The position numbers were made by a program, and so were the translations under genes. From positions 620,001 to 684,000 of the forward strand of contig CAWGPM010000002.1 of assembly GCA_963824415.1 (NCBI GenBank): 64,000 nt of DNA, written 5' to 3'. The notes beneath the pieces were generated by a model. That model ran no database searches. It was not told the DNA's origin and was given only the letters and a program-made list of their open reading frames with translations. The stretch is from JABDQA01 sp963824415 (GTDB lineage: Bacteria > Desulfobacterota > Desulfobulbia > Desulfobulbales > Desulfocapsaceae). Positions 42,591 through 51,805 of the stretch are shown here, in pieces (within the stretch, counting starts at the first letter, position 1; each line of letters opens with the position of its first letter).

Positions 42591-43124
42591 ATGCGGGTTG
42601 GTGCCTTTCTTCTCGTCGGAATGTTTCTCGTCGTTCTGCAGACCACGATCCTGCAGACGCTACCGGCCTGGTTCGGCTTTCCCGATCTGGTTTATATCCT
42701 GGTCGCCTTTCTCGGTTTTCGTTTCGACTGGCTGCGGGGCACCATCCTCTCCTTTGCGCTGGGCTGGATGATGGACGTGATGACCGGGATCTATCTCGGT
42801 GTTTTTGTAATCAAGTACCTGAGCGTTTTTCTGGTCATCAATCTGTTGAGTCAGAACAGCCCGGTCAAGGAATCGGCCTATCAGGTTCCGCTGGTCGGGG
42901 TGAGCTACTTTCTTGCCCAGATTGGTTTCTACACGCTGCTCTCCATGGCAACCGCCGATCTGGTGGCGCCCTGGTCCTGGAACCGTACGGGTCGGGAGAC
43001 AATTATATTGATGATTGCAACGATACCCTGTTTTATTCTGTTCAACAGTCTCTATGAGTATCTCTTGACACGGCGGGTGGTCCCGCGGGTGGTGCGCAGA
43101 AAAGGGGGAAACCGTTTCAGGTAG
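42591..43124 (+). CDS. mreD: Rod-shape-determining protein MreD
   Basis: A 177-residue membrane protein with five or six hydrophobic helices. FPDLVYILVAFLGFRFDWLRG and GWMMDVMTGIYLGVF are the recognisable MreD segments. The ATG at 42591 is preferred over the TTG six bases earlier. It sits between mreC and mrdA, which supports the call, as MreD sequences are variable. Confidence 0.9.
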   Translation: MRVGAFLLVGMFLVVLQTTILQTLPAWFGFPDLVYILVAFLGFRFDWLRGTILSFALGWMMDVMTGIYLGVFVIKYLSVFLVINLLSQNSPVKESAYQVPLVGVSYFLAQIGFYTLLSMATADLVAPWSWNRTGRETIILMIATIPCFILFNSLYEYLLTRRVVPRVVRRKGGNRFR

Positions 43125-43128
43125 TAAT

Positions 43129-45042
43129 ATGGAAAAGAAGTTATTTCTAGAAGATATCGAAGAGATCGCCGAGCGCGACGAAGAAGCGGTGAATATGCTG
43201 AAACGGCGGGCGCTGCTCGGTGTTGCACTGATCCTGTTTTTCCTGCTGGTGATCGTCTCACGGTTCTGGTATCTGCAGATCAACCAGGGTGACGAGTACC
43301 GCAGACTGGCAGAGAATAACCGGGTCCGCATTCGCTCGGTGCCGCCTCCCCGGGGACACATTTTCGATAGAGAAGGCCGTGAGATCGTCACCAACCGGCC
43401 ATCTTTCAACGTATCGCTGATCAGAGAAGATTCCTATGATATCGAAGATGTGCTGAAACGACTGTCCGTAGTGCTCGATGAAGACATCGAGGTCTTATGG
43501 GAGCAGATCAGAAAAAGCGAGGATACGCCCCGCCACATACCTATCACGCTGAAGGAGGATGTGGACTGGGATGTCCTGGCCTATCTGGAGAACAACAAAT
43601 ATAAATTCTCGGGCATCCGCATCGAGGTGCAGCCGGTCAGGGTGTACCATTACGGGGACCTTGCCGCCAATATCATAGGCTATATCGGCTCTATCAACAA
43701 GCAGCAGCTCGAAGCTGATACTTCGGGGGTGTACGAAGGGGGCGACCTGACTGGCAAACGTGGCCTGGAATTGCTGCGCGAAGCGGACCTGCGGGGGGAG
43801 AAGGGCAGTAGATCCACCGAGGTCAATGCCCGTGGATTCGAACAGCAGCAGATCAAGAATATTGCCCCGCTGCCGGGCAGGGACATCAAGCTGACCATCG
43901 ATGCCGAACTTCAGCAGGCGGCGGAACAGTACATGGATATCAGCGACAAGGCGGGCGCAGTGGTGGTGCTCGAAGTCGGCAGCGGCAGGCTGCTGGCCGC
44001 CGCCAGTACCCCGACCATCCATCTGGAGGAGTTCATTGGAGGTATTTCCCAGAAGAACTGGGATGCCCTGCTGAACAACCCCAAGCATCCGCTGATCAAC
44101 AAGGTCGCCCAGGCTGCCTATCCGCCGGGCTCGACCTACAAGATCGTAACCGCACTGGCCGGCCTGTCCGAAGGTGTGATCGATGTGAACACCACCTTTT
44201 ACTGCCCCGGCCATTACTATTTCGGCAACCGGTTGTATCGCTGCTGGAAACACAGCGGCCACGGCACCGTCGATATCAGGCGGGCTATCACTGAGTCCTG
44301 TGACGTCTTTTTTTATCAGGTCGGTCAGCGAGTCGGGGTTGATAAATTGGCCGAGTACGCCAAGAAACTCGGTCTCGGGCAGCGGACCGGGGTAGAGCTC
44401 GAGCACGAAAAAACGGGTCTGGCCCCGACCAAGGCCTGGAAGCGCGAACGCTACAATGAAAAGTGGCACGAGGGCGAAACCCTCTCTGTTGCGATCGGCC
44501 AGGGCTTCAATATCATGACGCCGCTGCAGATCTGCCTGATGACAGCGGCCATCGCCAACGGCGGTACGATCTACAAACCCCAGCTCGTCGAGACGGTGAC
44601 CACCCCGGATGGCGAGGTGATCGAACAGTTTGAGCCGCAGGTGATCGGGGAGTTGTCACCCCGCGATAAACGATACCTGCCACTTATCCAGGAAGGTCTC
44701 TACGGTGTTGTCATGGGCAAACGGGGAACGGCCAGGAATGTGCGCATCGAAGGGCTGAGCATCGCCGGGAAAACCGGCACCGCCCAGGTGGTCCGCCTGG
44801 CCCAGTACAAAGGCTTGAAAGAGCAGGATATCCCGTACAAATTTCGCGACCATGCCTGGTTCACCTGCTATGCACCGGCCGATAACCCCAAAATTGCGGT
44901 AACCGTGCTGGTCGAGCACGGCCTGCACGGCGGCTCCGGTGCCGGGCCGATTGCGCGGGTGGTCATGAAAAAATATTTCGAGAAATATCTCCTGGATTAC
45001 GCTGAACAGAAGGCCCATGAAAAAACGGCGGAGCAATCATGA
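43129..45042 (+). CDS. mrdA: Penicillin-binding protein 2 (elongasome transpeptidase)
   Basis: A 637-residue class B penicillin-binding protein. It has one N-terminal membrane helix (residues ~25-47), a dimerisation region with PRGHIFDREGREI, and a transpeptidase domain with STYK (PPGSTYKI), SCD (TESCDVFFYQ) and KTGTAQ. SxD in place of SxN is normal for PBP2. It crosslinks lateral-wall peptidoglycan with RodA. Its stop overlaps a bridging mini-ORF (ATGA). Confidence 0.95.
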   Translation: MEKKLFLEDIEEIAERDEEAVNMLKRRALLGVALILFFLLVIVSRFWYLQINQGDEYRRLAENNRVRIRSVPPPRGHIFDREGREIVTNRPSFNVSLIREDSYDIEDVLKRLSVVLDEDIEVLWEQIRKSEDTPRHIPITLKEDVDWDVLAYLENNKYKFSGIRIEVQPVRVYHYGDLAANIIGYIGSINKQQLEADTSGVYEGGDLTGKRGLELLREADLRGEKGSRSTEVNARGFEQQQIKNIAPLPGRDIKLTIDAELQQAAEQYMDISDKAGAVVVLEVGSGRLLAAASTPTIHLEEFIGGISQKNWDALLNNPKHPLINKVAQAAYPPGSTYKIVTALAGLSEGVIDVNTTFYCPGHYYFGNRLYRCWKHSGHGTVDIRRAITESCDVFFYQVGQRVGVDKLAEYAKKLGLGQRTGVELEHEKTGLAPTKAWKRERYNEKWHEGETLSVAIGQGFNIMTPLQICLMTAAIANGGTIYKPQLVETVTTPDGEVIEQFEPQVIGELSPRDKRYLPLIQEGLYGVVMGKRGTARNVRIEGLSIAGKTGTAQVVRLAQYKGLKEQDIPYKFRDHAWFTCYAPADNPKIAVTVLVEHGLHGGSGAGPIARVVMKKYFEKYLLDYAEQKAHEKTAEQS

Positions 45043-45119
45043 ATAACAGCGCGGTGCGATCAGCTGGCAGACCAAGCTCGCTCCGGCGGTGCCTGATCGG
45101 AGGAGTCCTGGTGCAATGA
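45039..45119 (+). CDS. 26-codon bridging mini-ORF between mrdA and rodA
   Basis: The ATG at 45039 overlaps the mrdA stop (ATGA), and its own TGA (45117-45119) overlaps the rodA ATG at 45116 (ATGA). The peptide starts MNNSAVRSAGRPSS and is basic. The GGAGGAG that serves rodA lies inside it. It has the same architecture as the mini-ORF at 2554. Confidence 0.4.
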   Translation: MNNSAVRSAGRPSSLRRCLIGGVLVQ

Positions 45120-46237
45120 TTCGCTTTGATCGAAGAATGCTGGCTCATTTCGACTGGTGGCTGCTGATCCTCTTTCTGCTGGTCTGCGGCATGGCCCTGT
45201 TCAATCTTTACAGCGCCTCCTATCCGCCCAAGCCGGGGGGCATTCCGCCTTACCTGAAGCAATGCTACTTTTTTCTGATCGGTTTCGGGGCGATCCTGGT
45301 TATTCTCGCCTTTGACTATCAGGATCTGCATCACTGGAATTACGTTTTTTACATCATAGTGGTGGGGTTGCTGGCCGCGATCCTGGTGATCGGCAAGACG
45401 GCCGGCGGAGCTCAGCGCTGGATCAACCTTGGGTTTTTTAACCTGCAGCCCTCCGAGTTGGCCAAGCTGATGCTGGTTATCACCCTGGCCAGCTACTATT
45501 CACGCAAGGAAGTGACCGACGGCTATACGATTCGCCAGCTCATGGTGCCCATCGGCCTGACGGCAATACCGTTTCTGCTGATTCTGCTGCAACCTGATCT
45601 CGGTACTGCCCTGATGCTCGGTTTCATCTTCATGTCGATGACCATCTTTGTCAAACTGCGTTTTTCGGTCTACGCCATTTTCGGCACCTTTGGTCTCGGG
45701 GCCGTGCTTTTTGCCTGGGAAAAGCTGCTCAAACCCTATCAGAAACAGCGTATTCAGACTTTTCTAAACCCGGAAAATGATCCGATGGGGCACGGCTATC
45801 AGATCATGCAGTCTAAAATTGCGGTGGGCAGCGGCGGCAAATTCGGCAAGGGATATCTGGAGGGAACGCAGGGGCATCTGCATTTTCTGCCGGAACGTCA
45901 TACCGATTTCGCCTTTGCGGTCTGGAGCGAGGAATGGGGTTTTTTCGGCAGCATGTTTTTCGTGCTGGTCTACTTTCTGATGCTGGTCTGGGGCCTCTAT
46001 GCCTCCATTTTCGCCCGTGACCGTTTTGGTATGCTGCTCTCCTTTGGCATCGTTATGCTGATCTTCTGGCAGGCGGTGATCAATCTGCTGATGATTCTTG
46101 GTTTTTTACCGGTGGTTGGCATCCCGCTGCCGCTGGTTTCCTACGGTGGCTCTTCGCTGCTGACCACGTTGTTTGCCTTCGGTATTTTGCTCAACGTTCG
46201 AATGAGACGTTTTCAGACCGGCCAGGCGGCCGATTAG
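45116..46237 (+). CDS. rodA: SEDS glycosyltransferase RodA
   Basis: The 373-residue polytopic protein (about ten helices) carries the SEDS signatures: GGAQRWINLGFFNLQPSELAKL and QPDLGTALML in the middle (the catalytic Asp lies in the long loop) and GIPLPLVSYGGSSLL near the end. It polymerises glycan strands for the elongasome. GGAGGAG lies 10 bases upstream of the ATG at 45116. It ends 8 bases from the convergent hemH stop, with no terminator in between. Confidence 0.95.
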   Translation: MIRFDRRMLAHFDWWLLILFLLVCGMALFNLYSASYPPKPGGIPPYLKQCYFFLIGFGAILVILAFDYQDLHHWNYVFYIIVVGLLAAILVIGKTAGGAQRWINLGFFNLQPSELAKLMLVITLASYYSRKEVTDGYTIRQLMVPIGLTAIPFLLILLQPDLGTALMLGFIFMSMTIFVKLRFSVYAIFGTFGLGAVLFAWEKLLKPYQKQRIQTFLNPENDPMGHGYQIMQSKIAVGSGGKFGKGYLEGTQGHLHFLPERHTDFAFAVWSEEWGFFGSMFFVLVYFLMLVWGLYASIFARDRFGMLLSFGIVMLIFWQAVINLLMILGFLPVVGIPLPLVSYGGSSLLTTLFAFGILLNVRMRRFQTGQAAD

Positions 46238-46245
46238 GATCCCAG

Positions 46246-47220
46246 CTATTCTGGACTGCGCTGGCGTTTCTTCAGCGCCTGCAGAACGATATCTTTGAGT
46301 GCTGCAATAAAGGCGGGATCGTCGTTTAAAGAAGCGCTGGTTTCGAGCCTGACGCCGCGTTCTGCGGCCAGTTCCCGATACTGCATATTGATCTCAACCA
46401 GGGTCTCCACATGGTCGGAGACGAAACTGATCGGCACCATCAGGATGCTTCTGCAGCCGTCATCGGCAAGCTTCTGGATCATTTCAGGCGTTGACGGCGA
46501 GAGCCACTCGACCGGTCCGCTTCTGCTCTGATAACAGATTTGGCCTTTTTTCCCGGTAATTGCTTCGACTGCTTTGATAGTGCGCTGCAGATGATCGACG
46601 TAGGGATCACCCTCTTCGATAAACGAGGTTGGCAGACTGTGGGCGCTGTACACCAGTTCAGGTTCGTCTTTTTCGAACCGGGCCAGGCCGTCTTGGATTT
46701 TTTCAGCAAGGCAGGCGATATAGCCCGGATGATCGGGCCATGAACCGATTTCCACCAGGTCGTCCGCGACCGGGATTTGCTGCAGGCGCCGCTTCAGTTC
46801 GTTCAGCGATGAGCCGCTGGTTGCGCAGGAGTAGTGAGGATACAGGCTGAGGGCCACCAGCGTGTCGGGCCGTTGGTTTTTCAGCTGAACCAGCGCCGCT
46901 TCGGTGGACGGATGCCAGTAGCGCATGGCGGTGGTGACGACGAATTCGCCGTGTTCAGCCAGAGCCCGCTGCAGGGCCTGTTGCTGGGCCAGGGTGATTC
47001 TGGTAATCGGTGAGCCGCCGCCGATCCTGCTGTAGGTTGCAATTGACTTGGGCGCCCGCTTTCTGGCGATATACCAGGCCAGCGGCTTCTGTAGCAGGGC
47101 CGGACCCAGTCGAATGATCTCGCGATCCGAGAAAATGTTGTAGAGAAAGGGCCTGACATCCTCGGGTTTTTCCGGCCCTCCCATATTGAGCAGGATGACA
47201 GCGGTTTTAGCGGAATTCAT
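46246..47220 (-). CDS. hemH: Ferrochelatase
   Basis: A 324-residue class II chelatase with NMGGPEKPEDVRPFL at the N-terminus, LYPHYSCATSG (catalytic His), YSAHSLP and SFVSDHVETLVEI (catalytic Glu). It inserts iron into a porphyrin, giving heme. Many sulfate reducers make heme by the siroheme-dependent route, where HemH may be absent or insert iron into coproporphyrin III. Which product is made here cannot be seen. Confidence 0.9.
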   Translation of the reverse strand: MNSAKTAVILLNMGGPEKPEDVRPFLYNIFSDREIIRLGPALLQKPLAWYIARKRAPKSIATYSRIGGGSPITRITLAQQQALQRALAEHGEFVVTTAMRYWHPSTEAALVQLKNQRPDTLVALSLYPHYSCATSGSSLNELKRRLQQIPVADDLVEIGSWPDHPGYIACLAEKIQDGLARFEKDEPELVYSAHSLPTSFIEEGDPYVDHLQRTIKAVEAITGKKGQICYQSRSGPVEWLSPSTPEMIQKLADDGCRSILMVPISFVSDHVETLVEINMQYRELAAERGVRLETSASLNDDPAFIAALKDIVLQALKKRQRSPE

Positions 47221-47684
47221 GGACGGCAGAGCATTGGCTGAAACAACGAAGAATTGAACTCATAATCAGGCATTTCTACCACATCGATGCGGAGCTGAGA
47301 AGCAAAGAATAAAGCGAAACCGATTTCAGGTTGAATTAAGAGTTAGGCGTGCTAAAAATGTTCGATGGTACTTGATTCTGATCCGGACTAATCATATTAT
47401 AGAATTAGAAGCAGGTCATTGCAGCTTACTTCAGCTTGTTAGAGAGTCCCTGTGCCGAGATCCGTATTTTTTTCCACCCAACCACTAACCCTGAACATCT
47501 CGAAACGATCCTTTTTGAATTTCTTTTACCGGCCGCCTGCCCATCTTTTTAGTTTTTCAAGCCAAAGCGCATCTGTATTATCCGATTGTGTTTTGCCGCA
47601 GAGCGGTTCCGGAGTGGCGCGTCCGTCGGGGCGTATGTTTTTAGCAACCTCTGAAGTTGCTGGAACACTAGATGGAGGACATGT
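47221..47684 (+). other. Intergenic region with long 5' leader for the HPF-cold-shock fusion
   Basis: 464 bases with no supported gene. A good promoter at 47372-47400 would give a leader of about 280 bases. Near the gene an AGCAACctctgaaGTTGCT hairpin (about 47642-47660) precedes GGAGG. The 80-codon frame at 47452 overlaps the start of the real gene and shows no family. Confidence 0.55.
47372..47400 (+). promoter_or_regulatory. Sigma70-type promoter of the HPF-cold-shock fusion gene
   Basis: TTGATT (47372-47377), exactly 17 bases, TATTAT (47395-47400). It is one of the best promoter matches in the window. Confidence 0.6.
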
Positions 47685-48218
47685 ATGGAATTAAAAGTCG
47701 AAGCCCGAAATGTTGAGTTGAAAAAAGGCTGGCAGATCAAAATCGAAGAGGAGAAGGAAAAACTGCTGCGGAACTATGCCGGATTCGTTCTGCACCTCAG
47801 AGTAGCGATAGAAGCCACAACTCACCATAAAGAGGGCGGTTACGAAGTCAAATTTGTGGCTTCGGTACCGAACGACACGGTGGTGGTCACCAGAAAAGGG
47901 GAGAAGGTCCGTCCGCTGCTCATCGAGGGGTTTGACGTCCTGACCCTGCAGCTTAAGGAGATCAACAGGAAGAAGCGGAAAATCAAGAAAAATGTCGAAT
48001 CACCGGTGGACGGCGACAGTTTCGGCATCATCAATAAGGTATCCCCCCATGAATCCTATGGATTCATCACCACCTTTGACGAACGGGAAATTTATTTCCA
48101 TGAAAATGCACTGAAAAACATCGAGATAGATGAGCTCGCGGAAGGAGACAGCGTCATCTATGGAGAGTCGCGGGGTGACAAAGGGCCGCAGGCGTCCTGG
48201 GTCAGACTGGCAAAATAG
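47685..48218 (+). CDS. HPF/RaiA-like ribosome-associated domain fused to a cold-shock domain
   Basis: The 177-residue protein has two parts. Residues 1-98 resemble the HPF/RaiA (S30AE) ribosome-hibernation fold: VEARNVELKKGWQIKIEEEKEKL, RVAIEATTHHKEGGYEVKF, then a Leu/Lys-rich helix. Residues 110-177 form a cold-shock/OB domain with YGFITTFDEREIYFHENAL, where F and H residues sit at the RNP1/RNP2 positions. Such a protein could bind the 30S A-site region and RNA together, stabilising idle ribosomes under stress. The start follows GGAGGACATGT closely. Confidence 0.8.
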   Translation: MELKVEARNVELKKGWQIKIEEEKEKLLRNYAGFVLHLRVAIEATTHHKEGGYEVKFVASVPNDTVVVTRKGEKVRPLLIEGFDVLTLQLKEINRKKRKIKKNVESPVDGDSFGIINKVSPHESYGFITTFDEREIYFHENALKNIEIDELAEGDSVIYGESRGDKGPQASWVRLAK

Positions 48219-48240
48219 TTCTTCGTTTATAAACAAGGAA

Positions 48241-48278
48241 AAAGCCCCGGGAAGTATGCTTCCCGGGGCTTTTTTTTA
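48241..48278 (+). terminator. Strong bidirectional Rho-independent terminator
   Basis: AGCCCCGGGAAG (48243-48254), loop TATG, CTTCCCGGGGCT (48259-48270), then eight Ts; an A-run on the other side serves the convergent kamA-like gene. Confidence 0.9.
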
Positions 48279-48294
48279 TGTCTTTTGGGTTGGG

Positions 48295-49887
48295 TTAATT
48301 TTCCTGGTAGCCGCCGAAGGCAAAATCCGGCTTACGGTAGAGCTCGGGATCGGCGTCGGGGTAGCTGACCTGCTCGCCGTTCCAGGGTTTTTCCAGGATA
48401 TAGTTGCCTTGATCCCTGCCTGCCACGTTGGAGCGGTGCAGCGGAATTTTCCCGCCGGCGGTGGCGATGTAACGGGGGATCGCATCTCCTGAAATATTGC
48501 CGTACATCGATTCGACAATATCTCTGCCCACCTCAAGCGGAACGCGAAAATGGGTGAACTGCGGGTTGCGGTAGCTGCAGTTGAAAATATAGTAGGGACG
48601 AACGTAAGCCTCCTGGATCGTTTCGCAGAGTTTCCACATTTTCGCCCTGGTGTCGTTGATTCCCTTGAGCAGCACCGCCTGGTTGAGCACGGTGAAACAG
48701 CGTTTGGAAATCCGTCTGAAGCTGTCGCGCGAGACCGGGGTGATCTCCTGGGCGGTGTTGATCTGGGTGACCACCCGGATCGGTTTTTTGTCATTGCTCT
48801 GTTCGAGTATGTCGAGCAGCTCCTCGTCCACGCGCATCGGCACGGTTACCGGAACCCTGGTGCCGAGCCGTTTGACCGTGACATGATCGATCTCGTCGAG
48901 TTGCTCGAGCAGCCACTTGAGCATCGAATTGGGCAGAACAAAGGCGTCCCCGCCGGTGACCAGAACGTCTCTGATCCGGTCGTTGGCCCTGATGTAGTCG
49001 AGCGCTTCGTTGTAGGCTGCCCGTGAGTAAATCTGGTCCTTGCGGCCGATGTGGGCGATGCGCAGGCAGTGGGTGCAGTACATCGCGCACATATTGGTAG
49101 CCTTGATCGTTACCACCCGCGGATAGAACTGATCGATCAGCCGGGCCGGGGAATGATCGGCTGCAACCGGCGGTATCTCCACGCCTGCGTTGTCGATCAT
49201 CTCGCCGGTGGGAATCGACTGCAGCATGATCGGGTCATTGATGCTGCCGGCCATGATCAGGCTGGTGTAGTAGGGGGTCAGGCGCATGCGGTACTGTTTG
49301 GTGACCCGGGTGATCGATTTCAGCGCTTTGGGGGACAGCTTGATCAGTTTGGCCAGGGTCTCGATGGAGTCGACGGCGTGGCGGATCTGCCCCTGGAACG
49401 AGTTCCACACATCATCTGAGATAGACAGTATGTTCTTGATTCGAGTCTGATTTTCGCAGATTTCCTCCCAGGCCTCGATGCCGCTGGGGATCTGCTTCTT
49501 TTCTTCGATGTAGGCATCGACCCGTTCCTCGGCTTCTGCCGCGATCGGCAGCGCCCGGGTAAGTCTGCCGCCGAGGCTGACCAGATGTTCGTCGATATCC
49601 TGATGTTTTTTCGCGAGTGCTTCCAAGGCTGTCATCTCGATGCCGAACGCAGCGGGTCCAGTTGCGTGCGTGCGTTTTTGCTCGAGCAGAAAGGAAAACA
49701 GCGCAACAATCGGGGCGGTGAGATCTTCTTGCTGGGCCCTGTTCAGCAGCTCAGCAGCCTGGGTCCGGGAAGTTTCGTCCGGTCTGTCTGGCGCTGCCTG
49801 CTCCTCTGCCAGGATCTCAAACAATGCTCTGGTATAGTCGTCCAGCCAGTTCTGAGTGCTGGTTTTGGTTATCGATGGTTCACTCAT
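48295..49887 (-). CDS. KamA-like radical SAM aminomutase
   Basis: From the ATG at 49887 the protein has 530 residues, longer than the ~416 of classical lysine 2,3-aminomutase. The first ~160 residues are helical. The radical SAM cluster motif is CAMYCTHC. ISGDAIPRYI and GGKIPLH follow; the Lys in GGKIPL is at the PLP-binding position. It would shift an amino group from C2 to C3 of an amino acid. The ATG overlaps the stop of the upstream ATP-grasp gene (ATGA), so the two are co-translated. Confidence 0.85.
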   Translation of the reverse strand: MSEPSITKTSTQNWLDDYTRALFEILAEEQAAPDRPDETSRTQAAELLNRAQQEDLTAPIVALFSFLLEQKRTHATGPAAFGIEMTALEALAKKHQDIDEHLVSLGGRLTRALPIAAEAEERVDAYIEEKKQIPSGIEAWEEICENQTRIKNILSISDDVWNSFQGQIRHAVDSIETLAKLIKLSPKALKSITRVTKQYRMRLTPYYTSLIMAGSINDPIMLQSIPTGEMIDNAGVEIPPVAADHSPARLIDQFYPRVVTIKATNMCAMYCTHCLRIAHIGRKDQIYSRAAYNEALDYIRANDRIRDVLVTGGDAFVLPNSMLKWLLEQLDEIDHVTVKRLGTRVPVTVPMRVDEELLDILEQSNDKKPIRVVTQINTAQEITPVSRDSFRRISKRCFTVLNQAVLLKGINDTRAKMWKLCETIQEAYVRPYYIFNCSYRNPQFTHFRVPLEVGRDIVESMYGNISGDAIPRYIATAGGKIPLHRSNVAGRDQGNYILEKPWNGEQVSYPDADPELYRKPDFAFGGYQEN

Positions 49888-51311
49888 TGTCGTTCGGCCT
49901 CGATGATGGTTTGTCTGATGAAACCGACTCCCTGACACAGCCCTTCATCGACATCGTCATGGTTTCTGGCAACTGATACAACGCGGGCGAGAAAGGTGCC
50001 GGGCATCACCAGAAAATTGGTGCCCGGATGTTCCAGGATCACAAAGTCTTTGATCAATTCGCCGTTGGCGACCTTTCTGAAGGTCTCACGTTCGTAAGGG
50101 TTCTGGGGAATATAGCCGGTGGTGAGTTTCTGGGTTTCGAGTTTGTAATTGTAGGTACCCCAGTGGATGTTGCGGATATTGTTTTTCATCTCGACCAGAT
50201 GGTGAGGAAAGCGGTTTTCGGTTACCGCATAATACTCGAGCTCGGGCAGCATCGGAGAGCCTTCCGGCAGACTCTGTTCGAGGGTGAAACAAAATTCCAG
50301 CGTGGTGCCCTGCTTTCTGGCATTGATTTCCAGAAAAAACACCTCTCCGTGGTTGTCGATCAGGTAGTCGCAGCCGAAGATGCCCCGATAGCCTTTCTGG
50401 CCGAGCAGCCTGCCGACCCCGATCGTGTAGTCGTGCAGTTTTTTTCTCTGCTCATCGCTGACTGCAGATGGAAACTTGGAGCCGATGAAGCGGTTGCCGT
50501 CCACGATCACCTGGTCGGCGATGCCGGCGATATACACCTCGTTCTGATTGGCGACCACCGCCAGAACGGTCGGGTCAAGCTGGTGCGGGATATAGCGTGA
50601 AATCAGATAGACATCGTTGGTGGAGCCGAAACGTTTTTCCACCTGCTGCTGATCATAAGTCACCGCCGAGTTGATCCCGGCGGCCGAGTAAGCGCCGCTG
50701 ACGAAAATGCCGTCTGTCCAGCTGGCGCGCAGCCCTGCGGTGGTCTTCAGCAGACATTCCATGTTCTCGCAGACTTTGTGGTCCGCCAGCGGCACGACGG
50801 TGTCCAGCATCTTGTACTGGGTAATTTTGTTGTTGAGCTGTCTCGCCAGATATTTGTCAGGACCAAGTATCGAAACCCGCTCGATCTGGTCCAGGGTCAT
50901 ATCCAGAACCGATTCGTAGAGGTTTATGTAAAGCTGGTTCTGCCGCTGAAGAATTTTGTCGATCAAATTCCTGATAACCTGGTTGTTCGACACGGCGCTC
51001 ATGAAACGGGCGGTATCGATGCGCCAGCTGCGGCGCGGCTGCTTACCCTTCTGGACAAAGGCATGGTCGCTGATCAATTGTTCATCGCCGCGGGGATTGA
51101 TGACGATGATGTTTGCGTAATTGTACTGAATACAGACGTCGGGAATGATTGCAATAAAACGGATCGGGCGGTTCGGAATGCGGTGGGCGAGTGCTTCTTG
51201 AACGAAATAATTAAGGCTGTAGGATTTTAACTCACCCACATAGAGAAAGTAATAGAAATCAGGGTTGTAGGTGAAGTTGGTGAAAAGTATCTCGTCGTCT
51301 TCCGGTACCAT
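49884..51311 (-). CDS. ATP-grasp ligase-like protein coupled to the aminomutase
   Basis: A 475-residue protein with an unrecognised N-terminal ~170-residue domain. A C-terminal ATP-grasp core follows, with FGCDYLIDNHGEVFFLEINARKQG (Mg/ATP-binding Glu, Asn and Arg). ATP-grasp enzymes join a carboxylate to an amine or thiol through an acyl phosphate. It overlaps the KamA-like gene by 4 bases, so the beta-amino acid made by one may be ligated by the other. The substrate pair and product are unknown. Confidence 0.75.
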   Translation of the reverse strand: MVPEDDEILFTNFTYNPDFYYFLYVGELKSYSLNYFVQEALAHRIPNRPIRFIAIIPDVCIQYNYANIIVINPRGDEQLISDHAFVQKGKQPRRSWRIDTARFMSAVSNNQVIRNLIDKILQRQNQLYINLYESVLDMTLDQIERVSILGPDKYLARQLNNKITQYKMLDTVVPLADHKVCENMECLLKTTAGLRASWTDGIFVSGAYSAAGINSAVTYDQQQVEKRFGSTNDVYLISRYIPHQLDPTVLAVVANQNEVYIAGIADQVIVDGNRFIGSKFPSAVSDEQRKKLHDYTIGVGRLLGQKGYRGIFGCDYLIDNHGEVFFLEINARKQGTTLEFCFTLEQSLPEGSPMLPELEYYAVTENRFPHHLVEMKNNIRNIHWGTYNYKLETQKLTTGYIPQNPYERETFRKVANGELIKDFVILEHPGTNFLVMPGTFLARVVSVARNHDDVDEGLCQGVGFIRQTIIEAERQ

Positions 51312-51805
51312 GGCAAGCTCACTAGGGTCGGGGGGAATCGGGTATAGCTGCGCGGGCCAACAGATAGTGGAGGCGTTGGTGAAGAAAGTGGCAGAGCGAT
51401 GTATGGAAATATCTCATTGGCCTGTGAGCCGGAAACTCCCCAGTGGGGCGGTCTCAGAGTTTACTGATTTATGGACTCAATACCTCCGTCAATGGTCTTT
51501 GTCAAGCAATGGATGGCAAGTTTTGAGCTCAAGCTGGAATTGGCAGATTTTTTTGCAGAAAAGAGCAGGATGATTATAAGTTTTAATTATATATATTCTA
51601 TATTTCAGTTATTCTTGTAATGGGGAAATTACTTGACTTATCTGGCAAATTTTGTGATTAATATTTACAAGTTAGGGATTTTTATATTTCCCGCCTCTGT
51701 TTTATTTCAAAGTGGCGATCTCAATCGGTCGCCGTTCAGTGTCTTCCGGGCGCTTGTCTGCAATCCGGGAGATGGTCATTAACGCAAACCTGAGGGAGTA
51801 AGAGT
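51312..51805. other. Divergent intergenic region
   Basis: 494 bases between the ATP-grasp gene (minus) and the TAXI receptor (plus), with no supported gene. It is AT-rich from 51570. A TTGACT box at 51633-51638 with ATTAAT 18 bases later is a weak promoter candidate for the TAXI receptor. Confidence 0.5.

Noticed and set aside
47452..47694. 80-codon open frame in the leader of the HPF-cold-shock gene
   Set aside because: It overlaps the true start, is Ser/Phe-rich without a fold pattern and is better explained as untranslated leader.
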